Shown in pieces: positions 46,080 through 55,281 of a stretch of 64,000 nt of DNA; within the stretch, counting starts at the first letter, position 1; each line of letters opens with the position of its first letter. The DNA is from CAWGCE01 sp964480915. GTDB taxonomy: Bacteria > Planctomycetota > Planctomycetia > Pirellulales > Pirellulaceae. Below the pieces are notes generated by a model. That model had not been told where the DNA came from and searched no databases. It was given only the letters and a program-made list of their open reading frames with translations. Position numbers and translations under genes: made by a program. The stretch is taken from NCBI GenBank assembly GCA_964480915.1, contig CAYZRS010000029.1, positions 1 to 64,000 on the forward strand, read 5' to 3'.

Positions 46080-47531
46080 TCACTCACCCGTCAATTCAAA
46101 ATAGCACTTCAGCAAGATGTTTTCGGCCAACTGATAACGATATTCGGCTTCGCTCCGCACATCGGAAATCGGGGTGATCTCAGTCCGCGCCAATTTCCCC
46201 GCCTGTCGAAGCGACGATTCACTTAGCGGCACGCCACTTAAACTGGCCTCCGCTTTCGGTAAGCGCATCACGACCGGACCCACTCCGCCGTAGGCGATAC
46301 GGGCCGTCTCGATCGAGTCACCCTGGCACGTCAATCGGACGGCTGCCGTGAAGGTCGATATGTCCATATCGTTCCGTCGCGAGACCTTATAGAGCTTCAG
46401 TCGATCCTTTTCGTCCGGCAGCGGAATCGTTACCGACGAAATCAATTCGTCCGCTTGCAGATCAAGCTGCTTGTAACCTCGATAGAAGTCGTTGATGTCG
46501 ACCTCTCGCGTTCCTTGCGGCCCTGTGAGCGCGACTCGCGCGTGCATCACGTGCAGCAGGGGCAGCGAATCGGCAATCGGCGAAGCGTTGGCAATGTTAC
46601 CAATCAAAGTGGACGCGTTGCGAATTTGCGGCGAGCCAAATCGAATGATGATTTTGTAGAACTCGGGCCAACCCTCTTTCGCCCAACGTTCGATTTCCGA
46701 CCAGGTAGCTCGCAAGCCGACGTGCAATTCACCGTTGACGACCTCGACAGTGCTCCCCTCTTTCACATTTCGCAGGCAAAGAATCGACGATGGATCGATA
46801 CGTCCCTTGTTGTAAACGACACCCACATCGGTCGCACCGTTCACGATTCGTGATTCTGGATGAGCCGCCTTGAATGCCACCGCGCCAGCCAAGTCGGTCG
46901 GAATCGACACGGTTCGTTGCCGCGGCGAGCCGCAAGCGATCTCGACCGGCGTCTCGCCGGCGCTGGCGAAATCGGACAGCATGGGTTCGGCCGGAAACTG
47001 CGTGTTGAGGCTGACGACCTGAGCCGCATCGACCGCCTGTGCCGACTCTAAGATTTGCACGTAACCGGTGCAGCGACACAGATTACCCGTCAGTCCCAGT
47101 CGCCAATCGTCTTCTTCGAGTTGGGGAATGGCATGGGCCGCGCGCGCTTCGGTCAGACCGGCCATCGCCATGACAAAGCCGGGAGTGCAAAAACCGCACT
47201 GCGAACCGAAGCCATCGATCATCTCTTGCTGCACCGGGTGCAGTTGGTCGCCCGCGGCCAAGGCATCCACACTGACGACGTGCGTTCGGTCCAACTGATA
47301 CAAGAAGCAGATGCACGAATCGATCGCGTCATAGGTCAATCGGTCGGGCGCCACCGCATCGACTCGTCCGATCAAAACGCTGCACGCGCCACAATCGCCT
47401 TCGCTGCAAACAATCTTCGTACCTGGCAAGTTGCATTCTTTGCGCAAGTAGTCCGAGAGAGAAAGGAATGCCGCCTCACCGCCGACTTCGTGACGCTGAC
47501 CGTTGATGTAAACCAAAATGGAATTGCGCAT
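46080..47531 (-). CDS. xdhA: Xanthine dehydrogenase, Fe-S/FAD subunit XdhA
   Basis: 483 aa small subunit with two [2Fe-2S] sites and an FAD domain. The plant-type cluster reads CSEGDCGAC...C; the second reads CGFCTPG and CRCTGY. FAD-binding residues lie in VNGATDVGV and TLIGNIANASPIADS, as in the CO dehydrogenase medium-chain fold. It passes electrons from the Mo site to NAD+. ATG 47531 (MRNSILVYING) is the start. It is encoded 78 bp downstream (3') of the mocA-like gene on the same strand, and 5.2 kb from its partner XdhB. No XdhC maturation factor is seen. Confidence 0.93.
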   Translation of the reverse strand: MRNSILVYINGQRHEVGGEAAFLSLSDYLRKECNLPGTKIVCSEGDCGACSVLIGRVDAVAPDRLTYDAIDSCICFLYQLDRTHVVSVDALAAGDQLHPVQQEMIDGFGSQCGFCTPGFVMAMAGLTEARAAHAIPQLEEDDWRLGLTGNLCRCTGYVQILESAQAVDAAQVVSLNTQFPAEPMLSDFASAGETPVEIACGSPRQRTVSIPTDLAGAVAFKAAHPESRIVNGATDVGVVYNKGRIDPSSILCLRNVKEGSTVEVVNGELHVGLRATWSEIERWAKEGWPEFYKIIIRFGSPQIRNASTLIGNIANASPIADSLPLLHVMHARVALTGPQGTREVDINDFYRGYKQLDLQADELISSVTIPLPDEKDRLKLYKVSRRNDMDISTFTAAVRLTCQGDSIETARIAYGGVGPVVMRLPKAEASLSGVPLSESSLRQAGKLARTEITPISDVRSEAEYRYQLAENILLKCYFELTGE

Positions 47532-47637
47532 CGCACAATTGTAACGGTGCGGAATGAAAAACGCGAAGTGCACCGACCGTTTCCGGTCGGTTTTTATGCG
47601 AATGCCCGGCTAGGTCTGAAAGCCAGATCGGGACCGA

Positions 47638-48219
47638 CTACGTGGCATTGCGAAGGTCATCGGGAGTATCGATATCACAGAGGATTCCCGGATCGCTGAC
47701 GGCAATTCGATGACAAGCTTCGGGAACCTGTTGCCAGTAGGCGCGCAGTCCGCCCGCCGAACTGGCGGTCGCCAGCGACGTGACGATCGACGGCGGAATG
47801 ATAATGGGATGACCACCCTGGCCGAGGTGCGTTGGCAAGATCGCTTTCGCCGGGTACCGCTCGGTCGCCTCCAAGAGCCGGTCCAACGTCGCTTTCGCAA
47901 TGTTCGGGTGATCGGCCAAGTGCAACAGGATTCGTTGACCAGCAGCGACCACGGCCAGGCCGGCTTGAATCGAATCGAACATTTGCGCGTCGGCATCGGC
48001 AACAACCGACTGAAATTTCCTCGGTTCCAAAGCGGCTTGAACTGTCTGAACTTCGTGGCCCAAGACGACGATCATCTGGTCACACACCGGCGCGATCGCG
48101 TCGAAGGCGGCTGCGATCAACGGTTTCGTCGTCCCGTCCGATTGGGGCCACGGAACCAGTTGTTTGGTCCCACCCATGCGTCGCCCGCGGCCGGCGGCTA
48201 GGAGTAATCCGGTGAGCAT
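47638..48219 (-). CDS. mocA: MocA/YgfJ-like molybdopterin nucleotidyltransferase
   Basis: 193 aa MobA-like NTP transferase from ATG 48219. The nucleotide-binding signature is LLLAAGRGRRMGGTKQL. Later motifs are LLHLADHPNI (metal-binding Asp) and HPIIIP. These enzymes attach CMP to the molybdenum cofactor for xanthine-dehydrogenase-family enzymes. E. coli ygfJ (mocA) lies next to xdhD in the same way. Here it is placed between xdhD (43 bp away) and xdhA on the same strand, so it probably matures both. Confidence 0.88.
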   Translation of the reverse strand: MLTGLLLAAGRGRRMGGTKQLVPWPQSDGTTKPLIAAAFDAIAPVCDQMIVVLGHEVQTVQAALEPRKFQSVVADADAQMFDSIQAGLAVVAAGQRILLHLADHPNIAKATLDRLLEATERYPAKAILPTHLGQGGHPIIIPPSIVTSLATASSAGGLRAYWQQVPEACHRIAVSDPGILCDIDTPDDLRNAT

Positions 48220-48261
48220 CTGATCTCTCGAGGACGGGCGAGCAACAGCCGGCAAGGGCGG

Positions 48262-50910
48262 TTATTTCTTTTTCGGTTTGAGGATCGCTCGGCCGGCGGG
48301 TGAGTCGGACATCGGCAACTGCTTGCGGATGACGCCGTCGTATTTGAACATGGCACCGGCGATGGCCGGAGCGGTCGGTACGAGGCCAATTTCGCCCACA
48401 CCACGTGCGCCGAAAGGACACTCGGGGTCCTCTTCTTCGATATAGATGACTTCCATTTCGGGCATTTGATGCGAACGCAACACGCCGCAGTCATTCATTT
48501 TCTTTGCCATGATCTGGCCACCTTCGACCTCGAAATCTTCGGTCAGTGCGTAGCCAATTCCCATATGGAGCGAACCAAACATTTGCCCATCAAGATGGAC
48601 CGGGTTGATGACTCGGCCCACGTCGTGACAGGCCACGACCTTCGTGAGGGCACCTTCTTCATCCACGATCGCAATCTGCGTGGCGAAACCGTAGGTGAGG
48701 TGTGTTTTGGGACCGCCCGGTTTATCGATGTCGTAGCCAAGCTTGCTGGTGTAGTCACAAATCCACTCGCCCTGGAAAACACGCCCTTTCAGATCGGCCA
48801 GCGTCTGCCCCGCTTCCAGCTCCTTTTTTAACGCCTTGCCCGCTTCGGCGATGGCGTTGCCGGCCAGCACGGTCGCTCGACTCGCGGTCGTTTGACCGCA
48901 GTTTAGTTTCAACGAAGTGTCGGTCGAACATTTGAATAAGTTGGGCGACAAACCTGTCGCTTCCACGGCAAACTGGATACAGACCGTGAACAGCCCCTGT
49001 CCCATTTCGGTAAAGCCGGTACGAATATGGACCGTATGTTCATCTTCGATCGTCAGCGCCGCGCGACCGATGTCGGGCATCCCGTTGCCGATCCCCACGT
49101 TCTTGATTCCACACGCGATGCCGGCGAACTTGGCCGATTTGTATTGTTCCTTGACTGCTTCGAGTGTCTTTCGCAGGCCGAACGGTTTGTCGAGCAGCTG
49201 ACCCGTGGCGAACGCTTCGCCCGGTTCCAGAATGTTACGGTCGCGCATGTCATATGCGTCGATCCCTACTTTTTGAGCGAGTCGATCAAGCAAACTTTCA
49301 ATCGCGAAGGCGGCTTGATTCGCGCCGAAGCCACGCATCGCTCCGCAGGGTGGATTGTTGGTGTAGACGGCCAACGATTCCATGTCGATCGCCGGCACTC
49401 GGTACGGCCCAGTGCAGTGGCCGCCGGCCCGTTCCAAGACTTTCGCGCCGACCGAAGCGTAGGCTCCCTTGTCACCAATGATTCGCGCCCAAACGCCCGT
49501 GATGTGACCTTCGTCATCACAGCCGATGCGGTAATGCAGTTCGATCGGGTGCCGCTTGGGGTGGATGCGGAAACTTTCGGGACGCGTCAGCGTCAGCTTG
49601 ATCGGTTTGCCGACGATCCAGGCCATCAGCGCCGTCTGCGCCTGAATCGACATGTCTTCTTTGCCGCCGAACGCGCCACCATTGCTGACCAATTCGACAT
49701 AGACGCGCTCTGGATCGACGCCGAGGACGGACGAAATCTGTCTTTGATCGTCGAAGACGCCCTGCCCTTGAGAATAGATGTGCAGCGTGCGATCGGCCGC
49801 AGCGCCTGACGGAACTGCGATGCAGGCTTCTGGTTCGAGGAACAGATGCTCGATGTGCTGTGTCTTGTAAGTATCCTCAATCACGTGAGCCGACGCGGCA
49901 AACGCGGCGTCGATGTCACCCCGCTTCAGCTGCGACTTGCTGAGCAAGTTCGTATCACGGTTCGGATGCACGATTGGCGATTCCGGCTGCAACCCTTCTT
50001 TGGGACACGTCACCGGCTCGAGCACTTCGTACTCGATCTGGATCGCCTCAGCCGCTTTCCGTGCCAACCTTTGTGTGCGGGCGACGACACACACGATCAC
50101 ATCGCCGGTACAGCGAGTCGTCTCGCCCACAGCAATCATGATCGGCCAATCTTTTTCGATCAGCCCCACGAGCGGGTCACCGGGAATATCGGCCGCCGTG
50201 ATGACTCGTTCTACACCTTCCAGCGCCTCGGCCACTGTCGCATCGATCGACTTTACGGTCGCGCGCGGATGGTCAGACAAACGAACCGCGCCGAACAACA
50301 TACCTTCGACCGTCATGTCGTCGACAAATTTTCGATCGCCCAAAACGGCATCGTGACCGGTGTAGCGAGGCAGACTGGTGCCGACCTTCCCGGACAGATC
50401 TTCTTCGGACGGGGGCGCAAGCGTTTCGCCACGGCGGACGCGAGCGTAGAGATCAATGCTATCGACAATTTGCGTATAGCCAGTACAGCGACAAAGGTGC
50501 GGCTTGCAGGCGGTGGCAATTTCCTCACGCGTCGGCGAGGGGTTCTTCTCGCACAGCCCGACCGCTCGCATGGCAAATCCGGGAATGCAGAACCCGCATT
50601 GCACACCACCGCACTGGACGAACGTTTCCGAAATCTGCTGGCGATGATCCGTGTCTAACCCTTCCAGCGTGGTGATCGACTTGCCGATCACCTTTTCGGG
50701 TTTGAGCGCACAGGAGAGGACCGATTTTCCATCAACCAGGACGGTACAACAGCCACATTGCGCCTGCGGTTGGCAGCCGTTCTTCGGAGAGGTGACGCCC
50801 AGGTGGTCGCGCAAGACGTCCAATAAGGTCAAATCATCCTCGGGAAGTTCGATCTCGACCGAACGGCCGTTCAGAGTACAGGAAAAAGGCGTTCGCGACG
50901 TTGTCGCCAT
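48262..50910 (-). CDS. xdhD: XdhD-like molybdenum hydroxylase (Se-dependent type)
   Basis: Single-chain protein of 882 aa that fuses an N-terminal [2Fe-2S] domain (CQPQAQCGCC, CGFCIPG, CRCTGY) to a molybdopterin domain, with no FAD part. This is the architecture of E. coli XdhD and the 'selenium-dependent xanthine dehydrogenase' family. Mo-site residues include GGAFGGKEDM, AMRGFGANQA and the base Glu in GVGEIGLVP. No internal stop is present, so it carries no selenocysteine; family members gain labile Se post-translationally. Neither YqeB nor YqeC, linked to that step, occurs nearby. ATG 50910 follows GAGG. It is divergent from ygeY and likely acts in purine breakdown. Confidence 0.9.
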   Translation of the reverse strand: MATTSRTPFSCTLNGRSVEIELPEDDLTLLDVLRDHLGVTSPKNGCQPQAQCGCCTVLVDGKSVLSCALKPEKVIGKSITTLEGLDTDHRQQISETFVQCGGVQCGFCIPGFAMRAVGLCEKNPSPTREEIATACKPHLCRCTGYTQIVDSIDLYARVRRGETLAPPSEEDLSGKVGTSLPRYTGHDAVLGDRKFVDDMTVEGMLFGAVRLSDHPRATVKSIDATVAEALEGVERVITAADIPGDPLVGLIEKDWPIMIAVGETTRCTGDVIVCVVARTQRLARKAAEAIQIEYEVLEPVTCPKEGLQPESPIVHPNRDTNLLSKSQLKRGDIDAAFAASAHVIEDTYKTQHIEHLFLEPEACIAVPSGAAADRTLHIYSQGQGVFDDQRQISSVLGVDPERVYVELVSNGGAFGGKEDMSIQAQTALMAWIVGKPIKLTLTRPESFRIHPKRHPIELHYRIGCDDEGHITGVWARIIGDKGAYASVGAKVLERAGGHCTGPYRVPAIDMESLAVYTNNPPCGAMRGFGANQAAFAIESLLDRLAQKVGIDAYDMRDRNILEPGEAFATGQLLDKPFGLRKTLEAVKEQYKSAKFAGIACGIKNVGIGNGMPDIGRAALTIEDEHTVHIRTGFTEMGQGLFTVCIQFAVEATGLSPNLFKCSTDTSLKLNCGQTTASRATVLAGNAIAEAGKALKKELEAGQTLADLKGRVFQGEWICDYTSKLGYDIDKPGGPKTHLTYGFATQIAIVDEEGALTKVVACHDVGRVINPVHLDGQMFGSLHMGIGYALTEDFEVEGGQIMAKKMNDCGVLRSHQMPEMEVIYIEEEDPECPFGARGVGEIGLVPTAPAIAGAMFKYDGVIRKQLPMSDSPAGRAILKPKKK

Positions 50911-51326
50911 GGAGTTGACCTCAGTTAAGTTACACACTCAACCGGCGATGACTCGCCAGCCAGTTGACATTGTTCCGGTGGCCAACTCATGTCCGCACCA
51001 AGCCAAACAACCGAATGCCAACTATCCTTCCACCGGGCTGAGTTTCGCAGATCCCGAACCGGCAGACAAGCGAAACCGGGCCGACAGCTCCCTCCGCGCC
51101 AGCAACGCTCCCCCATTGTGACCGCAAAGCCATTTCGACGGATATGTCAGTCTGATATATAGGGCTGCTTAGCCACGACTGTCAGCAACCGACCACTACC
51201 CGAAAGGGTTAAGTGAAATCAGCTACCACGATTGTCGTTTCCTAACGTGATTTGCCGCTTTCTAACGAGATGCGTTCTTCGAGGCGGCCAGTCCAGACGA
51301 CCATCCAGATTCAAGAAACACTCTCC
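50911..51326. promoter_or_regulatory. Divergent control region, xdhD and ygeY
   Basis: About 416 bp between the divergent xdhD and ygeY genes, whose products belong to the same predicted pathway. A near-duplicate, TTTCCTAACGTGAT at about 51239 and TTTCTAACGAGAT at about 51260, could be a direct-repeat operator facing ygeY. An AT-rich stretch TGATATATAG near 51152 could be a -10 box. No open frame is convincing. Confidence 0.45.
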
Positions 51327-52586
51327 ATGATCAAAAACAGTTCCTACCTTGAGCAAGCGCGCAAATACGAAAAGAAGATGGTCAGCTTTCTGCGAGAGAT
51401 GATTGCCATCCCCAGCGAATCGGCCGAAGAAGGCAAAGTCATCGCACGGATCAAAAAAGAAGCGACGTCCACCAAAGCTTTCGACAAGATTGAGGTCGAT
51501 AAGCTTGGCAACTTACTTTGCTGGGTCGGCAAGCCGGGCAAGGGTAAGAAACTGATAGCTATCGATGCGCACGTCGACACGGTCGGAATCGGCGATCGAT
51601 CGGAATGGAAACACGATCCTTACAAAGGCAAAGTGGAGGGTGGCAAGGTTTGGGGCCGCGGGGCGGGCGACCAAGAAGGCGCGATTCCGGCGATGGTCTA
51701 CTCGGCCAAGATCCTCAAAGATTTGGGAGTCGACACGAGCGAGTATTGCATCCTCATGACCTTCACGGTCATGGAAGAGGACTGTGACGGACTTTGCTGG
51801 CAGTACATCGTCCAAGAAAACAACATCCGCCCCGATGCGGTCGTGGTGACCGATTCGACCAATTGCACGATTTTGCGCGGTCACCGAGGACGGATGGAGA
51901 TCGGCGTGACGTGCAAAGGCAAATCGTGTCACGGCTCGATGCCCGAAAAAGGCGACAATGCGGTCTACAAGATCGCCAAAGTCGTGAACGAAATTGAGAA
52001 GCTAAATGAAACGCTGAAAGTGGATGAGTTCCTCGGTAAAGGAACGATCACCGTCAGCTATGTCGACTGCAAGACGCCCAGCCTTTGTGCGGTACCTGGG
52101 CAGGCCTACATTCATCTCGATCGGCGGCTCACCGTCGGCGACACGAAGACGTCGGCCGTCAGGGAAGTGAAAGAGGCCATTAAGCGGGCTGGCGTGAAAG
52201 CGTCCGTCGAAGTGCTGCGTTACGCGCGGCCCAGCTACACCGGACTAACTTACGAAACTGAGAAATACTATCCAACCTGGTGCGAACCGGAAGATGCCGT
52301 TCAAGTCCAAGCGGCGATCAAATCGTATCGCGATGCCCTGGGGACGAAGCCGACCGTGCATCGGTGGACGTTTAGCACCAACGGTGTTTCTATCGCCGGA
52401 ATGTATGGCATCCCGTGCGTCGGATTTGGCCCGGCGGCCGAAAGCGTGGCACACACGGTTAACGATTCCGTACCGATCGAACACATGGTGAAGTGTGCCG
52501 CCTTCTACGCGACATACCCTCAGTCCTATTGCGACTTGGCAGCAGGACGGCCCCACAAGACCAAGATGGACGTGAAGCGCAAGTAG
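51327..52586 (+). CDS. ygeY: YgeY-type M20 hydrolase, selenium/purine cluster
   Basis: 419 aa M20-family deacylase/peptidase homologue of E. coli YgeY. Metal motifs: AIDAHVDTVG (His, Asp), GRGAGDQEGAIPA (Asp), TVMEEDCDG (catalytic Glu pair) and AAESVAHTVNDSVP (distal His). DSTNCTILRGHRGRMEI and HGSMPEKGDNA match the YgeY branch. ATG 51327 (MIKNSSYLEQ) is preferred; the frame opens upstream at 51252. In E. coli the gene lies beside ygeW and ygeX, as it does with ygeW here. It probably releases a ureido or N-acyl group from an intermediate of purine degradation (inference). Confidence 0.9.
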   Translation: MIKNSSYLEQARKYEKKMVSFLREMIAIPSESAEEGKVIARIKKEATSTKAFDKIEVDKLGNLLCWVGKPGKGKKLIAIDAHVDTVGIGDRSEWKHDPYKGKVEGGKVWGRGAGDQEGAIPAMVYSAKILKDLGVDTSEYCILMTFTVMEEDCDGLCWQYIVQENNIRPDAVVVTDSTNCTILRGHRGRMEIGVTCKGKSCHGSMPEKGDNAVYKIAKVVNEIEKLNETLKVDEFLGKGTITVSYVDCKTPSLCAVPGQAYIHLDRRLTVGDTKTSAVREVKEAIKRAGVKASVEVLRYARPSYTGLTYETEKYYPTWCEPEDAVQVQAAIKSYRDALGTKPTVHRWTFSTNGVSIAGMYGIPCVGFGPAAESVAHTVNDSVPIEHMVKCAAFYATYPQSYCDLAAGRPHKTKMDVKRK

Positions 52587-52657
52587 GCGGTCAGACGTGA
52601 AGTCATTTCGACCGAATCGCTTCCCAGCAATACACCACGTTTCCAAAGGAAAAACAG

Positions 52658-53689
52658 ATGGCCGATCTTCAAGGCAAACACTACATCGAAACGCAAGATC
52701 TGACTCTCGAAGAGCTCAACCTGCTGCTCGACACGTCGGATGAGCTAAAAGCGAAGTACCACCGGGGCGAACCGACGCTTGTGAACGCCAATCAGACGGC
52801 GTTCTTGCTGTTCTTCGATAAGTCGACTCGCACGCGAAACGCATTCGAGGCCGGGATGACTCAGCTGGGCGGACACGCCCACTTTCTCGACGCCGATGTG
52901 ACTCAGATCAGTCACGGTGAAACGCCGGCCGACACCGGGCGCATCTTGGCATCGATGGGGCATGGCATCTGCATCCGTCACGATCTCGTGCTAAACGAAG
53001 GCAACAAATACATGCGCGAGATGGCGGCCGCCATCGATGTGCCAATCATCAACATGCAATGCGACGTCGATCATCCGACTCAGACTTTGGCCGACTTGAT
53101 GACGATGCGCGAGAAGTTTGGCCACGACTTGGCTGGCAAAAAGATCGCCGTCAGCTGGGCCTACGCGCCGTCTTACGCCAAACCGCTCAGCGTGCCTCAA
53201 GGGCTCATCACCCTAATGACACGCTTTGGAATGAACGTGACGCTGGCTCACCCCCCTGGTTACAACCTGATCGATCGGACCGTCGAAGCGGCAAAATCGA
53301 ACGCGGCCGCATCGGGAGGCTCGTTCGAGATCGTGGACGATATGGACACCGCCTTTGCTGACGCCGACATCGTCTACCCGAAGAGCTGGGGTGTGTACGA
53401 CCTCATGCTCGAGCGGCAGAACGCCACGACGAAGGAAGAGATCGATGCCAACCAGCGAGCATGTCTGGACCAAAACGATAAGTACAAGGACTGGATTTGT
53501 GACGAGCGCCGAATGGGACTCGCTAAAAAGGACGCCGTTTACATGCACTGCCTGCCGGCCGATCGCGGCAGCGAAGTGACCGACGCCGTAATCGACGGGC
53601 CTCAGTCGATTGTATTTCAAGAGGCCGAAAATCGACTGCACACCGCAAAGGCGATCATGGCCTGCACGATGCGCGAACGGCCATTTTAG
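52658..53689 (+). CDS. ygeW: Knotted carbamoyltransferase YgeW
   Basis: 343 aa transcarbamoylase-like protein. The carbamoyl-phosphate motif reads FDKSTRTRNAFEAGM (STRTR), the second HPTQTLADLMT, and the third MHCLPADRG. FEAGMTQLGGHAHFLD and KSWGVYDLMLERQ fit YgeW rather than ornithine carbamoyltransferase. The YgeW role is to split an N-carbamoyl intermediate (such as a ureidopropionate) to carbamoyl phosphate, which carbamate kinase, encoded next, converts to ATP. ATG 52658 has AAAGGA upstream. It lies 71 bp after ygeY. A hairpin structure follows the stop. Confidence 0.92.
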   Translation: MADLQGKHYIETQDLTLEELNLLLDTSDELKAKYHRGEPTLVNANQTAFLLFFDKSTRTRNAFEAGMTQLGGHAHFLDADVTQISHGETPADTGRILASMGHGICIRHDLVLNEGNKYMREMAAAIDVPIINMQCDVDHPTQTLADLMTMREKFGHDLAGKKIAVSWAYAPSYAKPLSVPQGLITLMTRFGMNVTLAHPPGYNLIDRTVEAAKSNAAASGGSFEIVDDMDTAFADADIVYPKSWGVYDLMLERQNATTKEEIDANQRACLDQNDKYKDWICDERRMGLAKKDAVYMHCLPADRGSEVTDAVIDGPQSIVFQEAENRLHTAKAIMACTMRERPF

Positions 53690-53723
53690 TTCGGCAACCT
53701 TGAGGCGTGCCGATGAACGCCAG

Positions 53724-53811
53724 AGGGTCGGGAGTCTTTTTCGCTCCTGATTCACTCCACTGGTTAGGGCGTTGGCCGAAAAAGACTCCCGACCCTTTCC
53801 CTGCTTTTTTT
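53724..53811 (+). terminator. 20-bp inverted repeat, probable terminator
   Basis: Perfect arms AGGGTCGGGAGTCTTTTTCG (53724-53743) and its reverse complement (53777-53796), with 33 nt between, then CCTGC and a T run. The stem is long, and in RNA would exceed a normal terminator. It lies between ygeW and the carbamate kinase gene. It may attenuate transcription or be a mobile repeat. The exact role is open. Confidence 0.7.
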
Positions 53812-53839
53812 ACATCAGCATCACGAAAACGGTTCTCCT

Positions 53840-54802
53840 ATGAGTCACGACCACGGCACACCGATCGTTATCGCACTCGGTGGAAATTCGATCAGCGTTC
53901 CTAACCAAGAAGGCAATATCGACCAACAGTTCCTACGCACCCGCGAAACGGTCAAACAGATCGCCAACGTGATCGAGGCGGGCTATGCGCCGATTATCAC
54001 CCACGGCAACGGACCGCAAGTCGGCAACATTCTTCGCCGCGTCGAAATCGCATCGAATGAACTCTACTCGATCCCACTAGAAATCTGCGTGGCCGATACG
54101 CAGGCCGGCATGGGCTACATGATCGGCCAGCTGTTGACGAATGAACTTCATCAGCGGTCCATTTCTCGCGAAGTCGTTACGCTGGTCACGAATGTGCTCG
54201 TCGATGCCGACGATCCGGCTTTCGATGCGCCCAGCAAACCGATCGGCCCGCGGATGCCGGCCGAAATTGCCAAGCGACACGAGGAACACGACAATTGGTC
54301 CATCAAGGAAGTGGCCGACGGTTTCTATCGGCGGATTGTGCCTTCGCCAATTCCAGAAACGATTTGCGAACTGGAAACGATCCGCCAATTAAGCGAATCG
54401 GGCCGGACGGTGATCTGCTGCGGAGGTGGCGGCATCCCGGTGATGGAACAAGACGGACTCCTTCGAGGAGCGGCCGCCGTCATCGACAAAGATCGAACGA
54501 CCGCTCTGCTCTCGTGCCACCTGAACGTCGAGACGATGATCATCGCCACGGGCGTTGAACGAGTCTGCCTCAACTTCGGCCGGCCTGACCAAGTCGAACT
54601 CGATTCACTCACCACCGATCAGGCGAAACAATATCTGCTCAACGGCGAATTCGCCGAAGGATCGATGCGCCCCAAAGTCGAAGCGGCCATCGATTTTGTG
54701 ACTCGATCTCGACAAGCCAATCCGGCTTCGATTATCTCGCATATCGACAAGCTCAGCTCGGCCCTCAGCGGCGACACCGGCACGCGACTCGTACGCGCCT
54801 GA
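53840..54802 (+). CDS. yqeA: Carbamate kinase (YqeA/ArcC type)
   Basis: 320 aa amino-acid-kinase-fold enzyme that makes ATP and carbamate from carbamoyl phosphate and ADP. Family marks: ALGGNSIS at the start, THGNGPQVGNILRR, AQAGMGYMIGQ and CCGGGGIPV, with DKDRTTALLS. It follows ygeW, the expected supplier of carbamoyl phosphate, which makes it the energy-conserving step. The order ygeY-ygeW-carbamate kinase is similar to E. coli, but without ygeX and hyuA between them. ATG 53840 is used; the ribosome site is weak. Confidence 0.94.
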   Translation: MSHDHGTPIVIALGGNSISVPNQEGNIDQQFLRTRETVKQIANVIEAGYAPIITHGNGPQVGNILRRVEIASNELYSIPLEICVADTQAGMGYMIGQLLTNELHQRSISREVVTLVTNVLVDADDPAFDAPSKPIGPRMPAEIAKRHEEHDNWSIKEVADGFYRRIVPSPIPETICELETIRQLSESGRTVICCGGGGIPVMEQDGLLRGAAAVIDKDRTTALLSCHLNVETMIIATGVERVCLNFGRPDQVELDSLTTDQAKQYLLNGEFAEGSMRPKVEAAIDFVTRSRQANPASIISHIDKLSSALSGDTGTRLVRA

Positions 54803-54850
54803 ATGCACACCTCACCCACCTGATCGCCTGTTTGACAGCCGACCGACATT

Positions 54851-54870
54851 ATGTCACCATTTAGTGACAT
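54851..54870. promoter_or_regulatory. Palindromic operator at regulator start
   Basis: ATGTCAC-N6-GTGACAT, a perfect 7-bp inverted repeat that ends on the start codon of the ArsR-type regulator (ATG 54869). Placement over the start suggests negative autoregulation. The alternative ATG at 54851 lies within the palindrome itself. Confidence 0.75.
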
Positions 54871-55249
54871 GAATAAACAACGCTCCAACGATGCCATCTG
54901 GAAAGCGCTGGCCGATTCGACCCGGCGAGATATCCTCGACGTTCTGGCCGAACGGCCTCAAACGACTGGTGAATTGGTGGCTCGATTTGATCACATTTGC
55001 CGTACCAACGTGATGAAACACATCGGCATCCTCGAACAAGCAAAGCTCATTATCGTTCGCCGAGAAGGCCGCACGCGTTGGAATTATCTGAATCCAGCGC
55101 CGATCCAATCGGTGTGCGATCGGTGGATTGGTAAGCACGTCCAGCGGATGGCAGCGGCCATGTCTCGCTTGAAGGAACACGCCGAAGAGCGACAGCGCAG
55201 CAAGCCCAAGTCAAAGAACCAAACCCAAAAGGCCAACGTGAAGAAATAG
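54869..55249 (+). CDS. ArsR-family HTH transcription regulator
   Basis: 126 aa from ATG 54869 (MNKQRSNDAIWKALAD). Winged-helix features: ADSTRRDILDVLAERPQTTGELVARF, then the recognition helix region RTNVMKHIGILEQAKLI, and wing VRREGRTRWNYL. There is no metal-binding Cys motif, so it is of the SRPBCC-linked type. A Lys-rich tail follows (RSKPKSKNQTQKANVKK). It precedes an SRPBCC protein gene by about 30 bp, a widespread pair. An ATGTCAC palindrome covers its start. It probably controls itself and its neighbour rather than the purine genes. Confidence 0.87.
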   Translation: MNKQRSNDAIWKALADSTRRDILDVLAERPQTTGELVARFDHICRTNVMKHIGILEQAKLIIVRREGRTRWNYLNPAPIQSVCDRWIGKHVQRMAAAMSRLKEHAEERQRSKPKSKNQTQKANVKK

Positions 55250-55281
55250 TTTCTTGACCGACGATGAATGAAAGGCGAACC

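Noticed and set aside
49027..49809. Plus-strand open frame opposite xdhD
   Set aside because: Antisense shadow of a strongly conserved molybdenum hydroxylase; no recognisable domain.
48262..52586. Selenocysteine in the XdhD- or YgeY-like proteins
   Set aside because: Both frames are continuous without in-frame TGA, and no SECIS-like need is apparent. The selenium in this family is a labile cofactor atom.
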